Assembly (NCBI GenBank): GCA_913056525.1
Contig: CAJXLO010000015.1
Coordinates: 1-35,057 of the forward strand
Direction of reading: 5' to 3'
Length of the DNA stretch: 35,057 nucleotides
DNA from: an uncultured Psychroflexus sp.
GTDB lineage: Bacteria; Bacteroidota; Bacteroidia; Flavobacteriales; Flavobacteriaceae
Position numbers and translations under genes: made by a program. The notes under the pieces are model-generated. The model worked only from the letters and a program-made list of their open reading frames with translations, did no database searches and had not been told where the DNA came from. Of this stretch, positions 1-8,630 are shown in pieces. Position 1 is the first letter of the stretch, and every line of letters starts with the position of its first letter.

Positions 1-977
1 GCAGTTGGTATTTCAATGTCAGTCGTTATCGCTGTTAGAATCCCTTTATAACCACTCATAAAATTCAGCTCCTGCGCTTTTGAAACTAACAAAACCAAAT
101 CCGGTTGAAAGATCAATGCCGCAACTGCGGCTAATAAAGTTCCGATCAGTAAAGCGATTAAAGGCGGCGTTTTCACCACGATCATGGCAATAACAATAAT
201 CGGAACGATAAATAACCAAAGCGATATATTAAATGAAGATTCTATGGAAGAAAGAATCGGTTGAATATTTGCATTTCCACTGGCATCTAAATTTAATCCG
301 ATAATGATAAAAACGATCAAAGTGATGATTATAGTTGGAACCGTAGTAAAGGTCATATAGCGAATATGAGTAAAAAGATCAGTTCCGGCCATGGCAGGTG
401 CCAGATTGGTCGTATCGCTTAGCGGTGAAAGTTTATCCCCAAAATAAGCGCCGGAAAGAATAGCGCCGGCGGTCATTCCTAAAGAAATGTCCAACGCCTT
501 TGCGATGCCGACCAATGCGATCCCAACTGTCGCCGATGTTGTCCAACTACTGCCTGTAGCGACGGATATCAATGCACAAATGATAACACAGGCCGCCAGG
601 AAAATACTAGGGTTTAATAGCTGAAGTCCGTAATAGATCATCGTAGGTATGATCCCGCTTAGAAGCCAGGTACCAGCAAGAGCTCCTACCATCAATAGGA
701 TCAATATCGCTCCTGTGGTAGATTTGATGTTCTGTGAAACCTCTTCTACCATGGATTTATAATCCACTTTATGGTAAACGCCCACGATAGCAGCCACTGC
801 TCCACCTAATAGTAAAATAAACTGATTCGAACCACCTAAGGCATTATTACCGAAGACGAAAACATTAAAAGCTAGCATCCCAACTAATGCAAAAACGGGA
901 ATAAGCGCAGATCCGATGCTCAGGTTCTGGTTGCTGATGACTTTTTCATTATTCTCATCTGAGGATTGGCTTTCCAT
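1..977 (-). CDS. nhaC: Na+/H+ antiporter, NhaC family (C-terminus truncated by window edge)
   Basis: Reverse-strand translation from ATG at 977 gives MESQSSDENNEKVISNQNLSIGSALIPVFALVGML...GAILSGAYFGDKLSPLSDTTNLAPAMAGTDLFTHIRYM, the typical NhaC SDTTNLAPA motif. No stop codon before the window edge, so it is missing from the ORF track. Confidence 0.88.
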   Translation of the reverse strand, partial: MESQSSDENNEKVISNQNLSIGSALIPVFALVGMLAFNVFVFGNNALGGSNQFILLLGGAVAAIVGVYHKVDYKSMVEEVSQNIKSTTGAILILLMVGALAGTWLLSGIIPTMIYYGLQLLNPSIFLAACVIICALISVATGSSWTTSATVGIALVGIAKALDISLGMTAGAILSGAYFGDKLSPLSDTTNLAPAMAGTDLFTHIRYMTFTTVPTIIITLIVFIIIGLNLDASGNANIQPILSSIESSFNISLWLFIVPIIVIAMIVVKTPPLIALLIGTLLAAVAALIFQPDLVLLVSKAQELNFMSGYKGILTAITTDIEIPT

Positions 978-993
978 AAGCTAAAATTGATCT

Positions 994-1019
994 GTAATGT
1001 TACAATTTTTTAACATTAC
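994..1019. repeat. Perfect 9-bp inverted repeat GTAATGTTA-N8-TAACATTAC upstream of nhaC
   Basis: Direct reading: gtaatgtta caattttt taacattac. Confidence 0.75.
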
Positions 1020-1060
1020 TAACAAACACAGGCTTACCAGGTATCTTTGTCTTGAACATA

Positions 1061-3919
1061 TCAACGTTTTAAAGTGAAATGCCCTTTAAAGACCTTACCA
1101 TCAGCTAATTCTACACGATACCAATAATCATTGGAAGGCATGGGATTTCCGTTATAAGTACCATCCCAACCTTTTGAGCGAGGTGAAAAGGTTTTGAGCA
1201 ATTTTCCGTATCTGTCAAAGACCTTGATGATGGCATCGAAATCTGAAACCTTGAACAAACCATCTAATTGCCAATAATCGTTATATCCATCTTGATTAGG
1301 GGTGAAATATTCTGGTATACCCAGCACACCGAATTCTTTAGGTCTGATGCCGCAGCCGTTCTTATCCTTTACATATATGGTATGTAAGCCCATGGGGATC
1401 CTATCAAAGGTATTGCTATCCTGATACGGTCCATTCACATTATCAATGGCATATTCATAATCGCCTAGACTTTCCGGTAGTAGAATTACTTCTGCTGTAT
1501 TATTCGCCTGGAATTCTTGCACTTCTATATCAAAAAAGGCTATGTTAGACGGTAGAACAGTGAAGGTCCTGCTTTTTTGACAACCAGTAGACTCGTCCAG
1601 AACGGTGAAAATATATTCACCTGCTTCATTGATCGCTATTTGCGGCGAAGTTTGCGCTGTAGGTTCCCAAAGGAAACTAAAGCCATTGGTCAGGCCTACG
1701 TAATTTGAGGTCAAATTGATAGGTTCTGGGAAAGTGTTCGTGCAATAAATCACCTCATCATCCTGACCCACTGGCGGTAGCTCGTCTATGTTTAATGTGA
1801 GGATACCCAGATCATCGCAGCCACCGGAGCGGACATTCCTAAAATAGATATCCTGTTGATAAGGATTGGTTATCGTAAAATCGGTCGGGTTCTGTATAGG
1901 GTTAGTCTCTTGTAACGCTTCATTCTCTGTTAGGTAAAAATCGGTCACATCCAGCGAACTTGAAGCATCGATATCCGTTAGGTCAAAACTTCTGATCCCA
2001 TCTTCGTTCGTATCACATAAGTTCAACTGCTCGTTTAGTATGTTCACATCTTCTATCTGTAGGTCCAGTTCAACGATGTCTGCACAATTGGTATTATCAT
2101 TATTTACGCTAACATACAATGTTTGCGGATTGGAAGTATTCGTGTAGTCGTTAATTCCCTGTATCGGATCCTGTTCCGCTTGTGCATCGGATAGGTTTGT
2201 GAAGTAAGTAAAACTATAATCCGCTAATTGTGCATTATCCGGGGTCAGTTCATCTTCTGCATCGGTCAGGTCGAACTGGGAAGTTTCATTCTCAAGATCG
2301 GTAACGCAATTAAAGAGATCAGCATCGTTCGCTAAGGGGATTTCCGCATAGGTAATATTGGCTATGCCTTGAAGTGGACAGCTTCCATCATTAAGGTTGA
2401 CTTCTAGCGTAAAGGTTTCTTCAAAGGGAAGTTCGATATTATCAGGAGCCTGAACCGTGATCTGCGGTCCGGACTCGTTCATAAGCTCACCTTCGTTATA
2501 CCAGGTATAGGTAGCTCCGCTGATATCATCATAAGCGAGTTCTATCGTTTCATTACCACATATCTGAGTGTCTGTAATGATCTCATCAGATACATCCTCT
2601 ATAATATCTATTCTTGAGCTGAATATGGATTGAGTAAAGGGTGGCAGACCAAAAGTGGAGGAACCAGATAGTGGAATGGCTCCCTGACCAGGGCTTTCCG
2701 TATAGTTCACATTGTCCGCATCCGCATTGGGATTATTGATGACCGCTAAAACATTGTTACCGAAGACAGTCTTGTAGATCTTTCCGTCCGGTCCCAGTTG
2801 CATGGCCGTTGGTGTTCCACCGCTCACGCCATCTATGGCACTTTGAGCGGAAGATATGTCCGCCGCTTCCAGGTCCCATTGGATCAAACTGAAAGTGCTG
2901 GGCGATGGATTTATCGTAGCATAGGCCTTAGTAGCATCTGGAGAGAATTCCACACCATAGGCATTGACATTTTGAACAAGCGGTATAGGGTTTGAGACCT
3001 GACCAGTATCGTTATTGAAATCAAACAGATATACATTACCGTCGCCAGCATCTGAAGTTCCTATCTGGTCATAGTTTGTCGTATTATTAGCGGTTATCAA
3101 TTTTCCTCCATCTGGCGATGCTTTGAGATAACCCAAAGCACTTCTCCGATAACCGGATAAAGGAACCACAGGTCCAGTTTGAGAAATCACCGGTTGCTCA
3201 TCCACGCCGTCATCATCGATCTTAAAAGCGTAGAACGTATCGATAAAATGAGTGATCAACCAGGTAGAAGAACAGTCCGATCCTCTGACGGCGGTTATCT
3301 TTTCAGAGCATTTGTATTTCACCTGCTCAACATCATTTTCATCATAAGTGATCAATTGATTGTTCCTTTCACCAGCAACGACATCTCCAAGTCCGTTCCT
3401 TAGAGACATGTCCACGATGGAAAAATTGAGGCCGTTATTAAAACCATCATCATCCTGAGGAACCGAATGGGAACTGATGTCAGAATAGTTGGATGCTGGT
3501 GAACCATCGGGATTGGCCGGACCCTGGTTCGGATAAGCATTTGCATTATCATGATGCGGTTCATCTACAGTAAATACATAATAGAGGTCATTGTCAGAAG
3601 GATGTGGAACGATGAGCCCGCTGGAAGTACTGGAAGGATCACCGTTTAGACCTGTTCCACCGAAGTAGTCCGCATTCGGCATGATGTTATGTTCGCGGTC
3701 CCAAACTGTCCTACCATCGGTGTAGAACAGAAGGTTTCCCGAGGCATCCGAGATTGAAGAGCAGCCTTCGTTCGTCGCGAGTTGCCCGTCACTTAAGGCT
3801 GAAGGTGGTGATGTACTGAAAGTGATCCCGGCGTTATTGCCAAAGTACCAGTTGTTCGCTTCGCCCTGACTAAAGTTCAAGATTGGAAATAGCAACAGGA
3901 GAAGGCTAAAGCGATACAT
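1061..3919 (-). CDS. T9SS type B sorting domain-containing (gliding motility-associated C-terminal domain) secreted protein
   Basis: Signal peptide MYRFSLLLLLFPILNFSQG; C-terminus YFTPNQDGYNDYWQLDG...IIKVFDRYGKLLKTF...GWDGTYNGNPMPSNDYWYRVELADGKVFKGHFTLKR is the type-B CTD. Confidence 0.92.
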   Translation of the reverse strand: MYRFSLLLLLFPILNFSQGEANNWYFGNNAGITFSTSPPSALSDGQLATNEGCSSISDASGNLLFYTDGRTVWDREHNIMPNADYFGGTGLNGDPSSTSSGLIVPHPSDNDLYYVFTVDEPHHDNANAYPNQGPANPDGSPASNYSDISSHSVPQDDDGFNNGLNFSIVDMSLRNGLGDVVAGERNNQLITYDENDVEQVKYKCSEKITAVRGSDCSSTWLITHFIDTFYAFKIDDDGVDEQPVISQTGPVVPLSGYRRSALGYLKASPDGGKLITANNTTNYDQIGTSDAGDGNVYLFDFNNDTGQVSNPIPLVQNVNAYGVEFSPDATKAYATINPSPSTFSLIQWDLEAADISSAQSAIDGVSGGTPTAMQLGPDGKIYKTVFGNNVLAVINNPNADADNVNYTESPGQGAIPLSGSSTFGLPPFTQSIFSSRIDIIEDVSDEIITDTQICGNETIELAYDDISGATYTWYNEGELMNESGPQITVQAPDNIELPFEETFTLEVNLNDGSCPLQGIANITYAEIPLANDADLFNCVTDLENETSQFDLTDAEDELTPDNAQLADYSFTYFTNLSDAQAEQDPIQGINDYTNTSNPQTLYVSVNNDNTNCADIVELDLQIEDVNILNEQLNLCDTNEDGIRSFDLTDIDASSSLDVTDFYLTENEALQETNPIQNPTDFTITNPYQQDIYFRNVRSGGCDDLGILTLNIDELPPVGQDDEVIYCTNTFPEPINLTSNYVGLTNGFSFLWEPTAQTSPQIAINEAGEYIFTVLDESTGCQKSRTFTVLPSNIAFFDIEVQEFQANNTAEVILLPESLGDYEYAIDNVNGPYQDSNTFDRIPMGLHTIYVKDKNGCGIRPKEFGVLGIPEYFTPNQDGYNDYWQLDGLFKVSDFDAIIKVFDRYGKLLKTFSPRSKGWDGTYNGNPMPSNDYWYRVELADGKVFKGHFTLKR

Positions 3920-3932
3920 AAATGTTTTTGCT

Positions 3933-3940
3933 CAAATATA
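3933..3940 (-). promoter_or_regulatory. Candidate Bacteroidota -7 element TATATTTG for the T9SS protein gene
   Basis: CAAATATA on + (TATATTTG on -), 13 nt upstream of the ATG. Confidence 0.5.
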
Positions 3941-3950
3941 AAAGTTTATT

Positions 3951-4775
3951 TTACAAATCGCGTTTTTGAAGTAATTTATAAGAACCCAGAACAAAAATAA
4001 CCGTCCATACCAGAACGATGATGATGGCCGTTAATGGAACGCCATAATCCTTATCAAATTCCGGATTAAGCTGATTAGCAGCAGAAGAAACGGCCTCCAA
4101 CTTGGTCACCGGCTCTACAATAAGATTGCTCATGGCCTGTAGTGGCAGGAACTGCTTTAAGAATTCAAGCGGTTTTGCCTCAAAATTGATAAAAAGACGC
4201 ACTAAGCCTTCCAGCACCCAGATGAGAAAAAGAAAACCCAGCGCGAAAGCTGAACGTTTGACCAAGATCCCCAAAAACATACATAGGGAGAAAAAACCGA
4301 GTAGTTTCACGAAATAAGCGGCGATGTATTCCATATCACTGAAAATGATGGAAGCTTCCGTAAAATCAGAAAAAACTAAGCCCAGGATAAGGCTGATGAT
4401 AAAATACGCCAGGGTTGAGGTCAGAGAAAGCACCACGACCATTGAGAACTTGGACTGAATGAACTCCCATTTGCTCAAGCCGTCTATCAAATTTTGTTTT
4501 AAGGTCCTGTTCGTATATTCACTGGACATCAGAGAAACGATAACGATAGCCAGGAAGATCTTCAAGACCGCCAGAAAATAAGCGTTAAAATGCCATACAT
4601 AAGGAAAATTGAAAATTCCCTGCTCGGCCACTCTAAAATCTACAACGCCAAAGTTGAACCTGATAGAGGAAAACAAGGCAATAAAGGCAAATAGCGCAAA
4701 GTAGATTATGCTCAAAACCTTGGCCGACCTTGAACGAATAAACTTATAGAACTCTATATTGAATAATCTTAACAT
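3951..4775 (-). CDS. ABC-2 type transporter permease
   Basis: About 6 TM segments, MLRLFNIEFYKFIRSRSAKVLSIIYF...; directly downstream of an ABC ATPase on the same strand. Confidence 0.85.
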   Translation of the reverse strand: MLRLFNIEFYKFIRSRSAKVLSIIYFALFAFIALFSSIRFNFGVVDFRVAEQGIFNFPYVWHFNAYFLAVLKIFLAIVIVSLMSSEYTNRTLKQNLIDGLSKWEFIQSKFSMVVVLSLTSTLAYFIISLILGLVFSDFTEASIIFSDMEYIAAYFVKLLGFFSLCMFLGILVKRSAFALGFLFLIWVLEGLVRLFINFEAKPLEFLKQFLPLQAMSNLIVEPVTKLEAVSSAANQLNPEFDKDYGVPLTAIIIVLVWTVIFVLGSYKLLQKRDL

Positions 4776-4782
4776 GATGAAC

Positions 4783-5682
4783 TTAATTTTTTGTAATTTC
4801 CAGAAAGCTGTCTTCCAAGCTTTCTTTTCGTTTGATCAAATGATTGAAAAAAATATTTTGTTGAGCTGCTTTCTGGTTGAGCGTTGCCGCATCGGTCGGT
4901 TGATTGAGCATGGCCTTCATCACTCCTTTTGGGAGCTCTTTAACCTTACTTACTTCTTCACAGGATTCCAGAAAGGCCTTTACCTTAGCCGGGTCATCAG
5001 CGGCGACTTCCACAAAACCATGTGTTGCGTTCATCTCATCCACTCTACCAGTATAAAGGTTTTTTCCTTCCCTTAAAATGACCACATGGGTGCAGATCTT
5101 CTCCACTTCATCCAATAAATGAGAAGCTAATAGAATGGTTGTCCCTTGATTGGCAATTCTAGTGATGATATCCCTGATCTGATGGATCCCAGCTGGGTCC
5201 AATCCGTTCGTGGGTTCGTCCAGTATCAATATCTCAGGATCATTCAGAAGTGCTGATGCGATGGCCAGACGTTGTTTCATACCTAATGAGTATTGCTTGA
5301 AATGGTCGTTCTTTCTGTCCAGAAGTCCTACTACCTCTAATTTTTCATCTATACTAAGCACGTCCAATTCCTTGATCTTGCACACCAATTTGAGGTTCTC
5401 ATAAGCTGACATATTAGGATAGAAATTAGGGTTTTCTATGATCGCACCTATTTTCTTTAAGGCATCATGCGTTGGCATGTCTGATTCGAACCATCTGAAA
5501 TTACCAGAGGATGGATTTACCACGTTGAGCACCATTCCTAGTGTGGTGGACTTCCCGCTTCCATTAGGTCCAAGGATGCCATAGATATTGCCTTTTTCTA
5601 TGGTGAATGATAAATTATCAACGGCCTTTAATTTCCCATAATTCTTAGTAAGCCGATCAAGGATAAGTATTCGTTCTGCCAA
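4783..5682 (-). CDS. ABC transporter ATP-binding protein
   Basis: Walker A GPNGSGKST, signature SLGMKQRLAIA, Walker B ILILDEPTNGLD. Confidence 0.95.
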   Translation of the reverse strand: MAERILILDRLTKNYGKLKAVDNLSFTIEKGNIYGILGPNGSGKSTTLGMVLNVVNPSSGNFRWFESDMPTHDALKKIGAIIENPNFYPNMSAYENLKLVCKIKELDVLSIDEKLEVVGLLDRKNDHFKQYSLGMKQRLAIASALLNDPEILILDEPTNGLDPAGIHQIRDIITRIANQGTTILLASHLLDEVEKICTHVVILREGKNLYTGRVDEMNATHGFVEVAADDPAKVKAFLESCEEVSKVKELPKGVMKAMLNQPTDAATLNQKAAQQNIFFNHLIKRKESLEDSFLEITKN

Positions 5683-5862
5683 AGTCTTTTTTTTAGTAGG
5701 ACGGCAAATATCCTATTTTGTTACAGATAAGTTAAAGAAATGCCTGCGAATTTCGTCGATACTGAACCAGACCTTAGCAAATGGAACAAACCAATGGTTT
5801 CGGAATACGCTTAATACGATACCGATATCAATGTTTTCTTGTGAACAACTATCTACTTTTTT

Positions 5863-6444
5863 TTAAATATCAAATTCCACCACGTTCTTATAAGCACCTG
5901 GCTGGAGTTCACCCAGGTTTTCATTACCTATTCTGGTCCTTATCAATCTTAAACAGGGAAATCCCACGGCCGCGGTCATCTTCCTGACCTGCCTGAACTT
6001 TCCTTCCCTAAGGACGACCTTTAACCAGGATGTAGGTCCATGCTTAGGATGACGCTGCTTTCTATGGGTTGGAACATCAGGAGCCTCATTGATCTGTTCG
6101 GCCTGACAAGGTAAGGTCTTATGATACTTCCCGTGAACACTGATATCCACTCCGGCCTGAAGCTGCTTCACAGCCTTCCGGTCTATAATACCATCTACCA
6201 TAACAAAATATTCCTTTTCTACTTTCCGTCCTCTTATCAACTGGCTTAGCCTGCCGTTATCGGTCAGCAGTAACAAGCCTTCAGAGGTTTCATCCAATCT
6301 GCCTATTGGCATTATCCGCTCATTCACGTCCATCAGTTCGCCCAGCAATCGCTTGTTCTTCCTCCTGTTTTGATTATTGACGAACTGAGACAGGTATCCG
6401 TAAGGTTTCCATAATTTGTAATGTGTAAAATTGCTCATCATCAA
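5863..6444 (-). CDS. RsuA/RluE-family rRNA pseudouridine synthase
   Basis: YKLWKPYGYLSQF; catalytic GRLDETSEGLLLLTDNG; FRQVRKMTAAVGFPCLRLIRTRIG. Confidence 0.92.
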   Translation of the reverse strand: MMMSNFTHYKLWKPYGYLSQFVNNQNRRKNKRLLGELMDVNERIMPIGRLDETSEGLLLLTDNGRLSQLIRGRKVEKEYFVMVDGIIDRKAVKQLQAGVDISVHGKYHKTLPCQAEQINEAPDVPTHRKQRHPKHGPTSWLKVVLREGKFRQVRKMTAAVGFPCLRLIRTRIGNENLGELQPGAYKNVVEFDI

Positions 6445-6451
6445 AATATGA

Positions 6452-7081
6452 TCAATTAGGAAATCCTAAAATATCGCCCAACCCAACAGCATAGATCCAG
6501 CATCCATACAAAGCATGCTCAAATATACTAAATCCTAAAGAACGCGTCCTTAGATAAGTATGACAGAAAATCCATCCGCCTATCAAGGTCATCAATAAGA
6601 CGAGTCCGTTATAAAAGAACAAATGCGCTAATGAAAAAAGCAGGCCGTTCACGAACAGGAAAACACTATCATTTGGAAAGATCTGTTTATATCTATGATA
6701 GAAAAAGTATCGGTAGATAAAAGATTGCGGAACAACTGACGCCAGGGTGTAAATTCCACAAATAATGATGAACTGCTGCGGATTGATCCTGATCGGTAAG
6801 AAAAGTTGCTTCGGATAGGAGATTGATACGATAGAATAGGTGACCAATGCGACGACAACGAACTTTGCCAGTAGAAAAAAAAGGTGTTGACCTTTTATTC
6901 CATCCGATGATATCCTGAACGAAAAGAACCGGTGCTTTCCACTGATAATGATGATATATATCAAACCCAGAAGCCCTAAAACGAGCCGAATGGTCAAAGG
7001 AACCGGCACGGCGAGCAGTAATGGAAGAAGTACAAAAAGCAGGAGTAGCTCGGCCAGTCTTTGCTTGTCCTTTATTCTCAT
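6452..7081 (-). CDS. CPBP-family (Abi-like) membrane protein with divergent glutamate motif
   Basis: Track ORF is 6452..7168. ATG at 7081 (MRIKDKQRLAELLLLF) is preferred because a TATATTTG element lies between the two candidate starts. CPBP-like motifs: VPQSFIYRYFFYHRY, FSLAHLFFYN, FEHALYGCW. Confidence 0.7.
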   Translation of the reverse strand: MRIKDKQRLAELLLLFVLLPLLLAVPVPLTIRLVLGLLGLIYIIIISGKHRFFSFRISSDGIKGQHLFFLLAKFVVVALVTYSIVSISYPKQLFLPIRINPQQFIIICGIYTLASVVPQSFIYRYFFYHRYKQIFPNDSVFLFVNGLLFSLAHLFFYNGLVLLMTLIGGWIFCHTYLRTRSLGFSIFEHALYGCWIYAVGLGDILGFPN

Positions 7082-7088
7082 AAAATGC

Positions 7089-7096
7089 CAAATATA
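7089..7096 (-). promoter_or_regulatory. Candidate -7 element TATATTTG for the CPBP/pseudouridine synthase operon
   Basis: CAAATATA on +, 8 nt upstream of ATG 7081. Confidence 0.5.
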
Positions 7097-7189
7097 TCCT
7101 TTTAGGGCGAAATATCGATTAAAAAAAAAACATCCCTGAATACCGCCATCTGAGCTCATCAGGAACATCGTTACTAAAAAATAAATATT

Positions 7190-7197
7190 TAGTTTTG
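7190..7197 (+). promoter_or_regulatory. Candidate -7 element TAGTTTTG
   Basis: Matches TAnnTTTG, 15 nt upstream of ATG 7213. Confidence 0.5.
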
Positions 7198-7212
7198 TTG
7201 TTTTGATATCCT

Positions 7213-7938
7213 ATGCCTGATAACAGTATTCAGACAGCGCAAAACGTGACCATAACAAGGAATACCGCCAGTATCATCAAGCGTGGCGCTGCTTTCCTCA
7301 TCGATATTTTGATCTACATCAGCTATTTTACGCTTACCTCACTCCTACTTTCCTTTTTTGATGTTAGGAACACAATTTCCCTTTCAATGCTCAGCATCAT
7401 CTATAGTTTGCCAATATTATTATACCACGTGCTGTTCGAGGTTTTTAATAACGGACAAAGTATTGGCAAGGCCAGTTTACGGATCCGTGTGGTCAAGCTG
7501 GATGGTTCACATCCCGACCTGGGAAGTCTGATGATCCGCTGGTTGTTACGGATCCTTGACATTACGCTCACCACCGGTGGACTGGCCATCGTGATGATCT
7601 TATTGAACAAGAACGGTCAGCGATTAGGAGATCTTGCGGCCAGAACATGCGTGATCGATGAAAATCCCAGGACCGGCGCTCAGAACACGCTAATCGCCCA
7701 TCTGCCAGAGGATCATCAACCTAAGTACGAGCAAGTGCGTCTATTCTCTGATGAAGATATGCAAAAGACGAAACGACTATTTACCAATGCAGAAAAGACC
7801 GGCAACCATAAGATCAAGATCGCACTGGCGCAAAAGTTGGCCAGGAAGATGAAAGTAGAACCTGAGGAAAAACCGCATTTTTTCATACAGCGCGTATTAG
7901 CGGATTACACGTACTATACTAGTCAAGACAGCATTTGA
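7213..7938 (+). CDS. RDD family membrane protein
   Basis: KRGAAFLIDILIYISYF...FEVFNNGQSIGKASLRIRVVKLDGSHP...LRILDI...GQRLGDLAARTCVI. Confidence 0.9.
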   Translation: MPDNSIQTAQNVTITRNTASIIKRGAAFLIDILIYISYFTLTSLLLSFFDVRNTISLSMLSIIYSLPILLYHVLFEVFNNGQSIGKASLRIRVVKLDGSHPDLGSLMIRWLLRILDITLTTGGLAIVMILLNKNGQRLGDLAARTCVIDENPRTGAQNTLIAHLPEDHQPKYEQVRLFSDEDMQKTKRLFTNAEKTGNHKIKIALAQKLARKMKVEPEEKPHFFIQRVLADYTYYTSQDSI

Positions 7939-7939
7939 T

Positions 7940-8536
7940 TTGATCACCTTTCTGGACATACTTGGTGTTATCGCATTTTCCATATCTGGAGTGCTGACCT
8001 CAATGCGCAAGGAGATGGATGCCTTTGGGATATTGATCATCGCTTTTGTGACGGCCATTGGCGGTGGTACGTTAAGGGATGTGCTGCTGGACCAGCCAGT
8101 AATCTGGTTACGGGACCTGACCTACGCTTATACCATTGTCATCACCGTTGTATTGGCCATCATCTTCCAGCATAAGATCGCTTACCTGAGAAGGTCGCTT
8201 TTCCTTTTTGATACCATAGGATTAGGGCTCTATACGGTAGTAGGCATTGAAAAAGCGCTTTCCGCCGATATTCCCTGGGTGATCTGTATCGCCTTTGGAA
8301 CGATGAGCGCCTGCTTTGGCGGCGTTTTACGGGATATCCTCAGCAACGAGATACCTATCATCTTTCGCCAGGAGATCTATGCGACAGCTTGTATATTAGG
8401 CGGTATGGTGTATTTTGGACTAAGCCAATTCCCTATCAATATCAATTGGATTTTCATCATCTCCCTAAGCGTCGTGATCGTAGTCCGGATCCTGGCGGTA
8501 GTGTTTAAGATCTCCCTGCCTAGCGTTTATAAGTAG
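7940..8536 (+). CDS. TRIC cation channel / UPF0126 (YicG-like) membrane protein
   Basis: LDILGVIAFSISGVLTSMRKEMDAFGILIIAFVTAIGGGTLRDVLL...CFGGVLRDILSNEIP: duplicated GGGxxRD half-repeats. TTG start next to the preceding stop. Confidence 0.9.
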   Translation: MITFLDILGVIAFSISGVLTSMRKEMDAFGILIIAFVTAIGGGTLRDVLLDQPVIWLRDLTYAYTIVITVVLAIIFQHKIAYLRRSLFLFDTIGLGLYTVVGIEKALSADIPWVICIAFGTMSACFGGVLRDILSNEIPIIFRQEIYATACILGGMVYFGLSQFPININWIFIISLSVVIVVRILAVVFKISLPSVYK

Positions 8537-8612
8537 TAATATATTAAAGAAGATCACAAAAACTACTTAGACATAATATCCTATTCTTGCACTACTTATT
8601 GAAAATGAATAC

Positions 8613-8620
8613 TATTTTTG
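8613..8620 (+). promoter_or_regulatory. Candidate -7 element TATTTTTG
   Basis: Matches TAnnTTTG, 10 nt upstream of ATG 8631. Confidence 0.5.
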
Positions 8621-8630
8621 CAACAAATAG

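Noticed and set aside
2798-3403. Plus-strand ORFs of 65 and 74 aa inside the T9SS gene
   Set aside because: Antisense to a clear long CDS, no family resemblance or dedicated promoter; consistent with chance ORFs.
4759-5404. Plus-strand ORFs (105 and 64 aa) antisense to the ABC ATPase
   Set aside because: No motifs; the ATPase has complete Walker/signature motifs on the other strand.
5683-5862. Approx. 180-bp gap including a 68-aa plus-strand ORF, considered as an sRNA or pseudogene
   Set aside because: No convincing hairpin/terminator, promoter match or coding signature that I could support.
6649-7091. Minus-strand alternative-frame ORFs (69 and 132 aa) overlapping the CPBP-like gene
   Set aside because: Overlap a membrane protein with recognisable motifs; translations are low-complexity and Arg/Ser-rich, typical of out-of-frame reading.
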